Assembly (NCBI GenBank): GCA_023390245.1
Contig: JAEWDF010000077.1
Span: 1 to 41,056 of the forward strand
Length of the DNA stretch: 41,056 bases
Direction of reading: 5' to 3'
From: Pseudomonadota bacterium
GTDB lineage: Bacteria > Pseudomonadota > Alphaproteobacteria > Caulobacterales > Caulobacteraceae
Shown one piece after another: positions 1 to 9,611 of this stretch (the first letter of the stretch is position 1; the number at the start of each line of letters is the position of its first letter). Below the pieces are notes generated by a model. The model made no database searches. It was not told the origin of the DNA and saw nothing but the letters and a program-made list of their open reading frames with translations. Made by a program: the position numbers and the translations under genes.

Positions 1-370
1 GCCGCCCCGTCGCGGCGGGGTCGATCAGGTCGACGCGGCCCCCGATCGTGCGGCCGCGGGCCGGCGCGGCCAGGCCCAGCCGCACGGTGGCGGCGAGCGC
101 CTCGACGAAGGTCCGCATCTCGTCGGCGTCGGCGAAGACCCCCTGGTCGCGCCCGGTCCGGCCCAGGCGCGCGCACCAGCCGTCCACCACGCCGTCCAGC
201 CAGGCGCCGGGATCGGCGTCCTGGTCCGCGCCATCCAGCCAGGCCTCGATCTGCGGGTCGGTCCAGCCGGCCGGCGCCGTGACCGTCTGGACCCCGTCGG
301 CGCGCTCCACGACTCGGGTCTCCATCGGGACCCGGCGAGCGAGGGCGGCGAAACCGGATTGAAAGCGCAC
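1..370 (-). CDS. Unidentified protein, N-terminal part only (runs off the window)
   Basis: An open minus-strand frame runs from a GTG at 370 to the window edge without a stop. An AGGGAGA Shine-Dalgarno lies about 9 nt before the GTG. The visible ~123 residues begin MRFQSGFAALARRV and include the stretches TAPAGWTDPQIEAWLDG and FADADEMRTFVEAL. It has no signal peptide or membrane segment, is acidic and Trp-rich, and looks cytoplasmic. An internal ATG at 333 is an alternative start. It is divergent from the complex I subunit gene at 578. I faintly associate this N-terminus with alphaproteobacterial TSCPD-domain or B12-dependent ribonucleotide reductases, but no catalytic motif is in the window. 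The function is therefore left open. Confidence 0.55.
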   Translation of the reverse strand, partial: MRFQSGFAALARRVPMETRVVERADGVQTVTAPAGWTDPQIEAWLDGADQDADPGAWLDGVVDGWCARLGRTGRDQGVFADADEMRTFVEALAATVRLGLAAPARGRTIGGRVDLIDPAATGR

Positions 371-577
371 GGGCGGCGTTCTCCCTTAGGCGTCCGGACA
401 GATTAAGGGGCGACGCCTGCCGTCATCAATAAATATGGTGTCCGACAGGCCGGTTGCCCACAAGATATCGGTGGAGCGCGGGGAACGCCGCCGCTGGACG
501 AACCGCTCCGGCGTTTCTATGATCGCGCCAGCCGCCGGACCTCCCGCCGCGGCCGCTTTCGCGTGGATGTCGAAGAC

Positions 578-970
578 GTGCTGAACAAGATTTTCGCCTG
601 GTGGAACGGGGCGACCATCGGAACCCTTTTCACCATCGCCAAGCGCGGCCGCCTGGTCGGCCAGGACGAATTCGGCAACCGCTATTACGAAAGCCGCGAC
701 AACATCAGCTACGACGGCCGCCGTCGCCGCTGGGTGATCTATGACGGTTACGCCGAGGCGTCGAAGGTTTCTCCCGACTGGTACGGCTGGTTGCACTACA
801 CCTTCGCCGAGCCGCCGACCGAGGCGCCGCTGAAGACCCGCGCCTGGGAGAAGCCGCACCTGCCGAACCTGACCGGCACCCCCCTGGCCTGGCGTCCGCC
901 GGGCTCGCTGGCCAACGAGGCCCGGCGTCCCGCCGCCACAGGCGACTACCAGGCGTGGAGCCCCGAGTGA
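578..970 (+). CDS. NADH:ubiquinone oxidoreductase accessory subunit NDUFA12 (B17.2-like)
   Basis: This is a homologue of the mitochondrial complex I supernumerary subunit NDUFA12, which sits on the peripheral arm of the respiratory NADH dehydrogenase in alphaproteobacteria. The protein carries the family signature: KIFAWWNGATIGT at the N-terminus, then VGQDEFGNRYYES, then RRRRWVIYDG, and a C-terminal region rich in Pro and Trp. At about 130 aa it has the usual length. The GTG at 578 is chosen because family members begin a few residues before KIF-WWNGATIG. A GTG at 563 would add five residues; neither has a clear Shine-Dalgarno. Its stop overlaps the start of the DUF2155 gene, so the two are probably co-transcribed. 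NDUFS4 follows at 1789. Confidence 0.9.
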   Translation: MLNKIFAWWNGATIGTLFTIAKRGRLVGQDEFGNRYYESRDNISYDGRRRRWVIYDGYAEASKVSPDWYGWLHYTFAEPPTEAPLKTRAWEKPHLPNLTGTPLAWRPPGSLANEARRPAATGDYQAWSPE

Positions 971-1644
971 GCGCCAGGCGGCTCCTGCTGGGCGGCGCGC
1001 TGGTCCTCGGCGTCGCGGGCGCCGGGGCGGTGACCGCCAGCGTCCTGCAGGACGCGCCGCGCGACGCCCAGCCGGTCCAGCAGCAGCCGTCCGCCGATCC
1101 CATAGGCGACATCCTGCGCGGCACGGCCAATCCACCGGCGCCCAGGGCTGCGCCGACCGAGGCGCCGCCGGCCGCGACGCCCGCGCCCAAGACGCCGATC
1201 GCCGTCACCCCGCCGCCGACCGTCGTCATCGCCGAGGACGCCGCCGTCGAGGAAAAGGCCGAAGAGACAGCCGCCGCTCCGCCCTCGGAGAAGGCGATCG
1301 AGCAGCCCCAGACCCCGGCGCGCCGTCAGCGCCGCAAGTTCGCGGTCATCCAGGCCATCGACAAGGTGACGGCCCAGACCATGAAGTTCGAGGTCGAGGT
1401 CGGCGGCCGCCCGGTCCGTTTCAACCGCGACCTGATCTTCAGCGTGCGGGCCTGCGAGGTCTCGACGCCGGACGAACTGACCGAGGATTCGATCGCCTAT
1501 GTCGACGTCTCGCTCCAGCCTCGCACGGGGCAGGGCGCCGAGCAGCGGCAGATCTTCCGGGGCTGGATGTTCGCCTCCTCGCCCGCTGTCAGCGGCCTGC
1601 AGCACCCCAGTTACGACGCCTGGATCGTGGGCTGTAAGAACTAG
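967..1644 (+). CDS. DUF2155 domain protein, exported or membrane-anchored
   Basis: The family is conserved in alphaproteobacteria with unknown molecular function. The N-terminus has a basic residue pair followed by a hydrophobic run (LLLGGALVLGVAGAGAV), a signal peptide or anchor. A ~90-residue Pro/Ala/Glu-rich linker follows, then the DUF2155 core with its hallmark FRGWMFASSP, HPSYDAWIVGC and a second Cys in SVRACEV. The two core cysteines could form a disulfide in the periplasm. I chose the GTG at 967 because it overlaps the NDUFA12 stop in a GTGA arrangement; a GTG at 955 is also possible. The coupling to NDUFA12, with NDUFS4 just downstream, hints at a link to complex I or envelope biogenesis, but that is inference. 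Confidence 0.85.
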   Translation: MSARRLLLGGALVLGVAGAGAVTASVLQDAPRDAQPVQQQPSADPIGDILRGTANPPAPRAAPTEAPPAATPAPKTPIAVTPPPTVVIAEDAAVEEKAEETAAAPPSEKAIEQPQTPARRQRRKFAVIQAIDKVTAQTMKFEVEVGGRPVRFNRDLIFSVRACEVSTPDELTEDSIAYVDVSLQPRTGQGAEQRQIFRGWMFASSPAVSGLQHPSYDAWIVGCKN

Positions 1645-1788
1645 ATTGAGACTTCATGCATCTGTGCGGTTCCCTTCTTCGCTCTCTGTGAATCCCCACA
1701 GACGCTAGGCTGGACCCCGCATTCGACGCGCGGTAAGGGCTGCGCGACGGCGTTTCGTCGCCGGCCCGAGACCAGAGGACCTTCCGCC

Positions 1789-2094
1789 ATGCTCGCCCGC
1801 ATCTACCGCCCGGCCAAGACCGCGATGCAGTCCGGCAAGGCCAAGAGCCGCGACTGGCGCCTGGAGTTCGAACCCGCCTCGGCGCGCACCATCGACCCGC
1901 TGATGGGCTGGACCAGCTCCAGCGACATGAACGGCCAGGTGCGCCTGACCTTCGACACGCAGGAAGAAGCCGTCGCCTACGCCGAGCGCCACGGCATCCC
2001 CTTCCGCCTGCACGAGCCGCAGGAGCCGCCGGTCATCATCAAGGCCTATGCGGACAACTTCGCCTCCAACCGCAAGCAGTCCTGGACGCATTGA
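1789..2094 (+). CDS. NADH:ubiquinone oxidoreductase accessory subunit NDUFS4 (18 kDa) family
   Basis: This small soluble protein (101 aa) matches the ETC complex I subunit conserved region of the NDUFS4 family. Visible features are IYRPAKTAMQSG near the N-terminus, WRLEFEP, DPLMGWTSSSDMNGQV, then LTFDTQEEAVAYAERHGI and the C-terminal YADNFASNRKQSWTH. In mitochondria NDUFS4 stabilises the NADH-binding module, and the bacterial protein is assumed to sit in the same place on the cytoplasmic arm. The ATG at 1789 follows an AGAGGACCTTCC leader. A 144-nt gap separates it from the DUF2155 gene, so it may have its own promoter. tRNA-Arg begins 13 nt after its stop. Confidence 0.93.
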   Translation: MLARIYRPAKTAMQSGKAKSRDWRLEFEPASARTIDPLMGWTSSSDMNGQVRLTFDTQEEAVAYAERHGIPFRLHEPQEPPVIIKAYADNFASNRKQSWTH

Positions 2095-2107
2095 GCGCCC
2101 GGCGCGA

Positions 2108-2184
2108 GCGCCCTTAGCTCAACCGGATAGAGCACCCGCCTTCTAAGCGGACGGTTGCAGGTTCGAGTCCTGCAGGGCGCGCCA
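2108..2184 (+). tRNA. tRNA-Arg (anticodon TCT)
   Basis: The cloverleaf folds by eye. The acceptor arms GCGCCCT and AGGGCGC pair perfectly. The D-arm contains TAGCTCAACCGGATAGAGCA. The anticodon loop CTTCTAA reads AGA codons, and the T-arm contains GTTCGAGTC. CCA is encoded at 2182-2184. The first anticodon-stem pair appears mismatched (C·A). The gene lies 13 nt downstream of NDUFS4 and 64 nt upstream of the aidB-type gene. Confidence 0.96.
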
Positions 2185-2248
2185 ACACCCTCTGTTCGGG
2201 CCGCATCCGCACGGCCTATGCTGCTCCGTCATCGACGCCGGAGCCGCC

Positions 2249-3868
2249 ATGTCTTCCCTTCGTCCGATCACGCAGCTCGACACGCACGAGGTCGCCAACC
2301 AGCCGCCGCCGCTGGAGGACGTGAACCTGTTCACGGGCGACCTGGCGCTGTCGGAAGCCGTGATCAAGGCGGGTGGGGCGGGGCATGTCGAACGGCTGAC
2401 CGCGCTGGGGGCGCGGTGCGGCTCGGCCGAGGTGATCGACTGGGGCGTGCAAGCCAATCGGGTTCCGCCGGTGCTGGACAGCTTCGACCGCTATGGCCGG
2501 CGGATCGACGAGGTGACCTTTCATCCGGCCTATCACAAGCTGATGGCCCTGGGGCTGGACAACGGCTTCGCGGCGGCGGCGTGGGACGGGACGGCGGCCG
2601 GGCATGTGGCGCATGCGGCGATCCTGTTCCTGACGGCCCAGGCGGATTCGGGGACGACCTGTCCGATGACCATGACCTATGCGGCGGTCCCGGCCTTGCA
2701 GGCCGAACCCGAGGTCGCGGCCGAATGGACGCCGCGCATCCTGGCGGGGCGCTACGATCCGGCGGCAAGGCCGGCGGCGGACAAGGCCGGCGTCACCCTC
2801 GGCATGGCGATGACCGAGAAGCAGGGCGGTTCGGACGTGCGCGCCAACACCACCCGCGCCGAGCCGACAGGCGAGGACGGCTGGTACAGTCTGACGGGAC
2901 ACAAGTGGTTCTGCTCGGCGCCGATGTGCGACGCCTTCCTGACGCTGGCCTATGCGCCGGGCGGGCTGACGTGCTTCCTGCTGCCGCGCTGGACGCCGGA
3001 CGGGGCGCGCAACGCGGGGTTCCGTGTCATGCGGCTGAAGGACAAGATGGGCGACCGGTCCAACGCCTCGTCGGAGGTGGAGTATCACGGCGCCCTGGCG
3101 CGGCGGCTGGGGCCGGAAGGGCGCGGCGTCGCCACCATCATCCGCATGGTCCAGCACACGCGGCTGGACTGCGTGCTGGGCTCGGCCCAGCAGATGCGCG
3201 GGGCGCTGGCGCAAGGCGTGTGGCACGCGGCGCATCGGTCCGCCTTCCAGAAGCGGCTGATCGACCAGCCGATGATGGCCGCCGTCCTGGCCGACCTGGC
3301 GGTGGAGAGCGAGGCGGCGACGGCCCTGGGCCTGCGGCTGGCCCAGGCGTTCGACCAGGACGATCCGCTGGCGCGGCTGCTGACGCCCATCGCCAAATAC
3401 TGGGTGTGCAAGCGCGCGCCGGGGATGATCTACGAGGCGATGGAGAGCCTGGGCGGGGCCGGCTATGTCGAGACCGGGCCGATGCCGCGCCTGTTCCGGC
3501 AGTCGCCGCTGAACGCCATCTGGGAAGGCTCGGGCAATGTCATCGCCCTGGACGTGCTGCGGGCCATGGGGCGCGAGCCCGAGGCGGTGGAGGCGCTGCG
3601 CGGTTTCCTGGAGGCGCAGCGCGGGCGCGACGCGGGTTATGACGCCTTCCTGGACGCCCTGAGATTCGACGGCGCGCCCGAGGCGGGGGCGCGGCTGGCG
3701 GTGGAGCGGCTGGCGCTGGCCAGCCAGGCGGCGGTCCTGCTGGCGTGGGACAATCCGGTCGCGGAGGCCTTCTGCCGCCTGCGGCTGGGCGAGCGGGGCA
3801 TGGCCTATGGCGCCTACGATGCTTCGATCGATGTGCGGGCGATCCTGGACCGGGCCATGCCGGCCTGA
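2249..3868 (+). CDS. aidB: AidB-type acyl-CoA dehydrogenase family protein
   Basis: The product is a FAD-dependent acyl-CoA dehydrogenase superfamily protein of the AidB branch. AidB is induced in the adaptive response to alkylation in enterobacteria and binds DNA; its dehydrogenase activity is weak. At 539 aa it has the AidB length, longer than ordinary acyl-CoA dehydrogenases (~380-410 aa). Visible motifs are the N-terminal NQPPPLEDVNLF typical of AidB, MAMTEKQGGSDVRANTT (flavin-binding region), GHKWFCSAPMCDAF, RLKDKMGDRSNASSEVEY and YEAMESLGGAGYVE. The ATG is preceded by GGAG at a 6-nt spacing. It converges on metC with 2 nt between stops. No ada or alkB neighbour is present, so regulation by alkylation cannot be inferred. 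A general acyl-CoA dehydrogenase role is the alternative. Confidence 0.85.
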   Translation: MSSLRPITQLDTHEVANQPPPLEDVNLFTGDLALSEAVIKAGGAGHVERLTALGARCGSAEVIDWGVQANRVPPVLDSFDRYGRRIDEVTFHPAYHKLMALGLDNGFAAAAWDGTAAGHVAHAAILFLTAQADSGTTCPMTMTYAAVPALQAEPEVAAEWTPRILAGRYDPAARPAADKAGVTLGMAMTEKQGGSDVRANTTRAEPTGEDGWYSLTGHKWFCSAPMCDAFLTLAYAPGGLTCFLLPRWTPDGARNAGFRVMRLKDKMGDRSNASSEVEYHGALARRLGPEGRGVATIIRMVQHTRLDCVLGSAQQMRGALAQGVWHAAHRSAFQKRLIDQPMMAAVLADLAVESEAATALGLRLAQAFDQDDPLARLLTPIAKYWVCKRAPGMIYEAMESLGGAGYVETGPMPRLFRQSPLNAIWEGSGNVIALDVLRAMGREPEAVEALRGFLEAQRGRDAGYDAFLDALRFDGAPEAGARLAVERLALASQAAVLLAWDNPVAEAFCRLRLGERGMAYGAYDASIDVRAILDRAMPA

Positions 3869-3870
3869 CC

Positions 3871-5034
<1,164 letters not shown>

Positions 5035-5114
5035 GGCCCCTCCGATGGGTTGCGGATCACGGCCTAAAGGCCTCTAAAGTCCGCATGGCGCAAGCGGCGG
5101 AGGCGGGAAACGCG

Positions 5115-6212
5115 ATGCGGTGCGGGATGATCGGCGTCTTTGCGATGGCCCTGACGCTGGCTGTCGCCGCCTGTGACCGACGCACGCCGGAGAACGCCCA
5201 GCAGGACGCGGCGCCTCAACCCGCCGGCCCCGTGGCGGACGAACGCCCGCAGAGCCCGACCCTGGCGGCGATCAAGCGTCGGGGCCGCCTGAACTGCGGC
5301 GTGCATCAGGGGTTGGTCGGCTTCGCCTACACCGACAATCGCGGGCAATGGCGCGGGTTCGACGCCGACTTCTGCCGCGCCGTGGCGGCGGCGGTGCTGG
5401 GCGACGGCGACGCCGTGCGCTTCGTGCCGCTAAGCGCGGGGGACCGCTTCCCAGCGCTGTCGGAGGGGCGGATCGACGTGCTGTGGCGCAATTCGTCCTG
5501 GACGCTGAGCCGGGAGGCGGGGGACGGCTTCGTCTTCGCCGGCGTCAACTATTACGACGGTCAGGGCTTCCTGGTGCGGCGCGCGCTGAACCTGAACAGC
5601 GCCACCGAGCTGAACGGCGCGCGGGTGTGCGTGCAGGCCGGATCGAACGCCCAGGCCAGCGTCGACGACTTCTTCCGCTCGCGCGGGGTCGACTACCGGG
5701 CGGTGGTGCTGCCGAGCGAGGAGGCGGCGCGCGACGCCTATGGCCGCGAGGACTGCGACGCCTTCAGCGCCGACATCTCCGCCCTGGCGGCCGCGCGGAC
5801 GGTGCTGCCCAATCCGCAGGCGCACGCCATCCTGTCGGACGTGGTGTCCAAGGAGCCGCTGGGCCCGGTGGTCCGGGCCGGGGACGAACGCTGGACCTCG
5901 GTCGTGCGCTGGACGCTGAACGCGCTGATGCTGGCGGAGGAGTTGGGCGTCACGCGCGAGAACGCCGCCGCCCAGGTGAAGGAAACGCGCGACCCCGCCG
6001 TCCGCCGCCTGCTGGGCGTCGACGGCGACTATGGCGAGATGCTGGGTCTGGATGAGACCTGGGCCCGGAATGCGGTGCTGGCGGTCGGCAATTACGGCCA
6101 GATCTTCGAGCGGAACCTTGGGCCGCAGTCGCCGCTGGACCTGGAGCGGGGCCTGAACGCCCAATGGAATGCGCGGCCGGCCGGGTTGATCTACGGCCTG
6201 CCGATCCGATAA
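5115..6212 (+). CDS. Amino-acid ABC transporter substrate-binding lipoprotein (AapJ-like)
   Basis: This is a family-3 solute-binding protein resembling the general amino-acid binding protein AapJ/BztA. Motifs include LAAIKRRGRLNCGVHQGLVGF, the family hallmark at the mature N-terminus. Others are GFDADFCRAVAAAVLGD, VDVLWRNSSWTLSRE, the GQGFLVRRAL segment, RVCVQAGSN, DCDAFSADISALAAAR and EPLGPVVRAGDERW. The N-terminus ends in VAAC, a lipobox, so it is probably lipid-anchored, whereas AapJ is usually a free periplasmic protein. I place the start at the ATG at 5115, which has GGAGG upstream and leaves a compact signal peptide; an ATG at 5085 would add ten residues. No permease or ATPase gene is adjacent. 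The next gene is a symporter. Confidence 0.85.
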   Translation: MRCGMIGVFAMALTLAVAACDRRTPENAQQDAAPQPAGPVADERPQSPTLAAIKRRGRLNCGVHQGLVGFAYTDNRGQWRGFDADFCRAVAAAVLGDGDAVRFVPLSAGDRFPALSEGRIDVLWRNSSWTLSREAGDGFVFAGVNYYDGQGFLVRRALNLNSATELNGARVCVQAGSNAQASVDDFFRSRGVDYRAVVLPSEEAARDAYGREDCDAFSADISALAAARTVLPNPQAHAILSDVVSKEPLGPVVRAGDERWTSVVRWTLNALMLAEELGVTRENAAAQVKETRDPAVRRLLGVDGDYGEMLGLDETWARNAVLAVGNYGQIFERNLGPQSPLDLERGLNAQWNARPAGLIYGLPIR

Positions 6213-6243
6213 GCCCGCCCTTTCGCCTTTCCTCGGGGGACCC

Positions 6244-7566
6244 ATGTCGCAGACCAAGATCGGCGGAATACCGCTTCACTGGCTGATGTTGATCGGCTTC
6301 ATCGTCGGCCTGGGCGGGGGGCTGCTGGTCAACCTGGTGCTGGGCGATTCCGTGCCCTGGGTCATCTGGGTCACCGACAACGTCACCGGTCCGATCGGCC
6401 AGATATTCCTGCGCCTGCTGTTCATGATGGTGATTCCGCTGCTGTTCTCGGCCCTGGTGGTCGGGGTGGCGGAGATGGGCGACCTGAACTCGCTGGGCCG
6501 CGCGGGGCTGAAGACGCTTGTGCTGACCGTGCTGATCTCGACCATCGCCGTGGTCATCGGCATCGTCATGGTCAATGTGTTCCGGCCCGGCGCCGGCGTC
6601 GATCCGGTGCTGGCGCAGCAGCTGCTGGCCCAAGGGCGCGGCGGGGCGGCCAACATCGTCGAGAGCGCGCCCGCGAGCATCAGCCTGGGCGACTTCCTGC
6701 TGGACCTGATCCCGACCAACGTCTTCACGGCGGCGTCCGAGAACCAGATCCTGCCGGTGATGGTCTTCGCCCTGTTCTTCGGCGTGGGCCTGGTGATGGC
6801 CAAGAGCCGCGTCACCGACCGCCTGCAAGAGGTGGTCGAGGGCGTGTTCGAAGTGACGATGAAGCTGATCAACCTGTTCATCAAGCTGGCCCCCATCGCC
6901 ATCGCCTGCCTGATGTTCAACCTGGCCGCCCTGTTCGGCTGGGGGCTGCTGGTGCGGCTGGCGGCCTATGTCGGCGTGGCGGTCGGAGCGATGGCGATCC
7001 ACATGTTCGTGGTCTATCCGCTGGCGGTCTGGCTGCTGGGCGGCAAGTCGCCGCGCGCCTTCTTCCGCGGCGTGCGCGAGCCGATGGTGGTGGCCTTTTC
7101 GACCGCCTCGTCCAACGCCTCCCTGCCGGTGTCGCTGCGCGCCGCCGAGGACGAGCTGGGCCTGCCGCGCAAGATCGCCCGTTTCGTTCTGACCGTCGGC
7201 GCCACCGCCAACCAGAATGGCACCGCCCTGTTCGAGGGAGTGACGGTGCTGTTCCTGGCCCAGTTCTTCAGCGTCGATCTGTCCATCACCCAGCAGTTCA
7301 TCGTCATGCTGGTGTGCGTGCTGGGCGGCGTGGGCACCGCCGGGGTGCCGGCCGGCTCCCTGCCGGTGGTGGCGATGATCCTGGTCATGGTCGGGGTGCC
7401 GGCCGAAGGCATCGGCCTGATCCTGGGCGTCGACCGCTTCCTGGACATGTGCCGCACGACGCTGAACGTCACCGGCGACCTGGCCCTGGCCACCATCGTC
7501 TCGCGGGGCGAGGAGGATGCGCCGATCGCGCCGGGCGAGCCGCAGCCCTTCGTTCCCGACGCCTGA
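6244..7566 (+). CDS. Dicarboxylate/amino acid:cation symporter (DAACS, SLC1 family)
   Basis: This 440-aa inner-membrane symporter belongs to the GltP/DctA/SLC1 family and imports dicarboxylates or acidic/neutral amino acids with H+ or Na+. About eight transmembrane helices are evident. The re-entrant hairpin 1 carries FSTASSNASLPVSLRAAE, the serine-rich motif of the family. TM7 has the NQNGTALFEGV motif, which corresponds to the NMDGT cation site with NQNGT here. Hairpin 2 and TM8 follow as GVPAGSLPVVAMIL and LGVDRFLDMCRTTLNVTGD. Arg and Asp in the last segment bind acidic substrates in characterised members, so glutamate, aspartate or a C4-dicarboxylate is plausible. It starts 31 nt after the binding-protein gene and ends 3 nt from the sseA stop. 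Confidence 0.92.
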   Translation: MSQTKIGGIPLHWLMLIGFIVGLGGGLLVNLVLGDSVPWVIWVTDNVTGPIGQIFLRLLFMMVIPLLFSALVVGVAEMGDLNSLGRAGLKTLVLTVLISTIAVVIGIVMVNVFRPGAGVDPVLAQQLLAQGRGGAANIVESAPASISLGDFLLDLIPTNVFTAASENQILPVMVFALFFGVGLVMAKSRVTDRLQEVVEGVFEVTMKLINLFIKLAPIAIACLMFNLAALFGWGLLVRLAAYVGVAVGAMAIHMFVVYPLAVWLLGGKSPRAFFRGVREPMVVAFSTASSNASLPVSLRAAEDELGLPRKIARFVLTVGATANQNGTALFEGVTVLFLAQFFSVDLSITQQFIVMLVCVLGGVGTAGVPAGSLPVVAMILVMVGVPAEGIGLILGVDRFLDMCRTTLNVTGDLALATIVSRGEEDAPIAPGEPQPFVPDA

Positions 7567-7569
7567 CGC

Positions 7570-8394
7570 TCAGCCGGTTTCGATCGGGGCGTCCGGCCGG
7601 GCGCCCCATTCCGCCCACGACCCGTCGTAGAGACGCGACGGCCGGCCCAGTTCGGCCAGGCCGAGGCTGAGGATGGCGGCGGTGACGCCGGAGCCGCAGG
7701 TGGTGGTCACCGGCCGGTCGACATCCACGCCGGCGCCTTGGAACGCATCCTTCAGCGCCTGGCCCCGCTTCATTGTCCCGTCGTCGTTCAGCAGCCGGTT
7801 GTAGGGCAGGTTGACGGCGCCGGGCATATGGCCGGGCCGGACGCCGGGGCGCGGCTCGGCCGCCTCGCCGCGGAAGCGGGGCGCGCCCCGGGCGTCCACG
7901 ACCTGTTCGCCCCGAGCCAGCAAGCCGCGCACATCGTCCAGCGCCGCGACCGCGCCGGGAGAGAAGACGGGCCGGAAAGTCGACGCCGCCGGTTCGCCCG
8001 CACCCGCCTCCAGCGGCCGGCCCTCCGCCCGCCACTTCGGCAGGCCGCCGTCCAGTACCTGTACGCGGCCGGCCCCCATGACCGTCAGCATCCACCAGAG
8101 GCGAGCGGCCGAGAACAGGCCGGCGGCGTCATAGACGACCACGGGGTCGTCCGCCCCGACGGCCAGCGCGCCCATCGTCCGGGCGAAGGCCTCGGGCGAG
8201 GGCAGCATGTGGGGCAGGGCGCTGTCGGCGTCGGACGCGGCCTCCAGGTCGAAAAAGACGGCGCCGGGGATGTGGGCCCGCTCGAAGTCGGCGCGGGCGT
8301 CGCGGCCGTCCAGATGCCAGCTGCCGTCGAGCACCCGCAAATCCGGCGCGCCCAGCCGCGCCGCCAGTTCGCCGGTGGAGATCAGCGGGCTCAT
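7570..8394 (-). CDS. sseA: 3-mercaptopyruvate sulfurtransferase (two-domain rhodanese)
   Basis: This enzyme of about 274 aa transfers sulfur from 3-mercaptopyruvate or thiosulfate to acceptors. It contains an inactive N-terminal rhodanese domain (LRVLDGSWHLD, HIPGAVFFDLEA, VVYDAAGLFSAARLWWML) and an active C-terminal rhodanese domain (VVDARGAPRFRG, HMPGAVNLPYNRLL). The catalytic loop reads CGSGVTA, matching the CG-GVTA motif of mercaptopyruvate sulfurtransferases. The start ATG overlaps the stop of cfa in an ATGA arrangement, so the two are translationally coupled. The frame extends upstream within cfa, but that part is not family sequence. The 3' end converges on the symporter gene. Confidence 0.92.
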   Translation of the reverse strand: MSPLISTGELAARLGAPDLRVLDGSWHLDGRDARADFERAHIPGAVFFDLEAASDADSALPHMLPSPEAFARTMGALAVGADDPVVVYDAAGLFSAARLWWMLTVMGAGRVQVLDGGLPKWRAEGRPLEAGAGEPAASTFRPVFSPGAVAALDDVRGLLARGEQVVDARGAPRFRGEAAEPRPGVRPGHMPGAVNLPYNRLLNDDGTMKRGQALKDAFQGAGVDVDRPVTTTCGSGVTAAILSLGLAELGRPSRLYDGSWAEWGARPDAPIETG

Positions 8395-9611
8395 GCGCGC
8401 GACAGCGCCAGCTGCACCACGTCGGTGCGGCGCGAGCGGAAGCCCGCCTCGCAATAGGCCAGGTAGAAGCGCCACAGGCGGCGGAACCGCTCGTCGAAGC
8501 CGGCGATGCGGCGGATGTCGCTCCACGCCGCCTGGAACCGCTCGTCCCATCTCTTCAGCGTCTCGGCGTAGTCCAGGCCGAAGCGTTCGATCGCGTCCCA
8601 TCCCAGTCCGGCGTCCGCGATGACGGGCTTCAGCCGGTCCTCGGAAGGCAGCATGCCGCCGGGGAAGACATACTTCTGGATGAAGTCGATGCGGCTGTTG
8701 TATTCGTCGAACAGCGCGTCCTGGATGGTGATGATCTGGAGCCCCGCGCGGCCGCCGGCTTTCAGCACGTCCCGGATCTTGCCGAAATAGGCCGGCCAAT
8801 ATTCCTTGCCGACCGCCTCGAACATCTCGATCGAGGCGACCCGGTCGAACCGGCCTTGAACGTCGCGATAGTCGATCAGCTCGATCCTCGCCTTCTCGGA
8901 CAGGCCGGCGTTGAACAGGCGCTGGCGGGCGAAGTCGTACTGCTCGCGCGAGATGGTGACGCCGGTCACCTGGGCGCCGATCTCCCGCGCCGCGAACTCA
9001 GCGAATCCTCCCCAGCCGCAGCCGATCTCCAGCACGGACTGGCCGGGTTTCAGATCCACCAGGCGCGCCAGTGAGGCGTATTTTTCCCGCTGCGCCGCCT
9101 CCAGCCCCTCGCCGTCGCGGGCGAATCGGGCCGAGGAATAGGTCATCGTCCCGTCCAGCCAGGCGGCGTAGAAGGCGTTGCCCAGGTCGTAGTGGGCGTG
9201 GATGTTCTTCCGCGATCCCTTGCGGCTGTTGCGGTTGCGCCGGTGCGACAGCCAGTTGACCGCCTTCATCAGCCAATTGCCGTCGAACAGGCGGCGGATG
9301 TGGTCGTAGTTCTCGACCAGGGTCTCCAGCAGGGCGGCCAGGTGCGGCGTGTCCCACTCGCCGGCCATGTAGCCCTCGGCGAAGCCGATGTCGCCGGAGG
9401 CCAGCACCCGACGGGCGAAGCGATAGTCCTTGATGTTCAGCACCCCGTGCGGCCCCGGCTGGGGCCCGCTCAGGACGTGGGATTCGCCGTTGGGCAGCCG
9501 GACCGTCAGCCGGCCGGAGGTCCAGTTGGACGCCAGCAGCCGCAGCAGCAGGGCGAAGACGCCGGGCGTGCGGCGGGCGATGGCGTCGATGTCGGTGGTC
9601 GCGAGGCTCAT
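8391..9611 (-). CDS. cfa: Cyclopropane-fatty-acyl-phospholipid synthase family methyltransferase
   Basis: This SAM-dependent enzyme adds a methylene group across unsaturated acyl chains of membrane phospholipids. The length is ~406 aa. Motifs visible are AHYDLGNAFYAAWLDGTMTYSSA, VLEIGCGWGGFAEFAA (SAM-binding motif I), VTGVTISREQY, SIEMFEAVGKEYWPAYF and the bicarbonate/substrate region FIQKYVFPGGMLPS. I chose the ATG at 9611 because AAGGTGGG lies just before it; the frame also has an ATG at 9629. It is first in a two-gene unit with sseA (4-nt overlap). It is divergent from the SCP2 gene, with about 130 nt between starts. A related unsaturated-acyl methyltransferase function cannot be excluded, as many Caulobacterales carry several paralogues. 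Confidence 0.88.
   Translation of the reverse strand: MSLATTDIDAIARRTPGVFALLLRLLASNWTSGRLTVRLPNGESHVLSGPQPGPHGVLNIKDYRFARRVLASGDIGFAEGYMAGEWDTPHLAALLETLVENYDHIRRLFDGNWLMKAVNWLSHRRNRNSRKGSRKNIHAHYDLGNAFYAAWLDGTMTYSSARFARDGEGLEAAQREKYASLARLVDLKPGQSVLEIGCGWGGFAEFAAREIGAQVTGVTISREQYDFARQRLFNAGLSEKARIELIDYRDVQGRFDRVASIEMFEAVGKEYWPAYFGKIRDVLKAGGRAGLQIITIQDALFDEYNSRIDFIQKYVFPGGMLPSEDRLKPVIADAGLGWDAIERFGLDYAETLKRWDERFQAAWSDIRRIAGFDERFRRLWRFYLAYCEAGFRSRRTDVVQLALSRA

Noticed and set aside
386..1605. Minus-strand frames opposite NDUFA12 and DUF2155
   Set aside because: No recognisable domain; the plus-strand proteins have strong family motifs.
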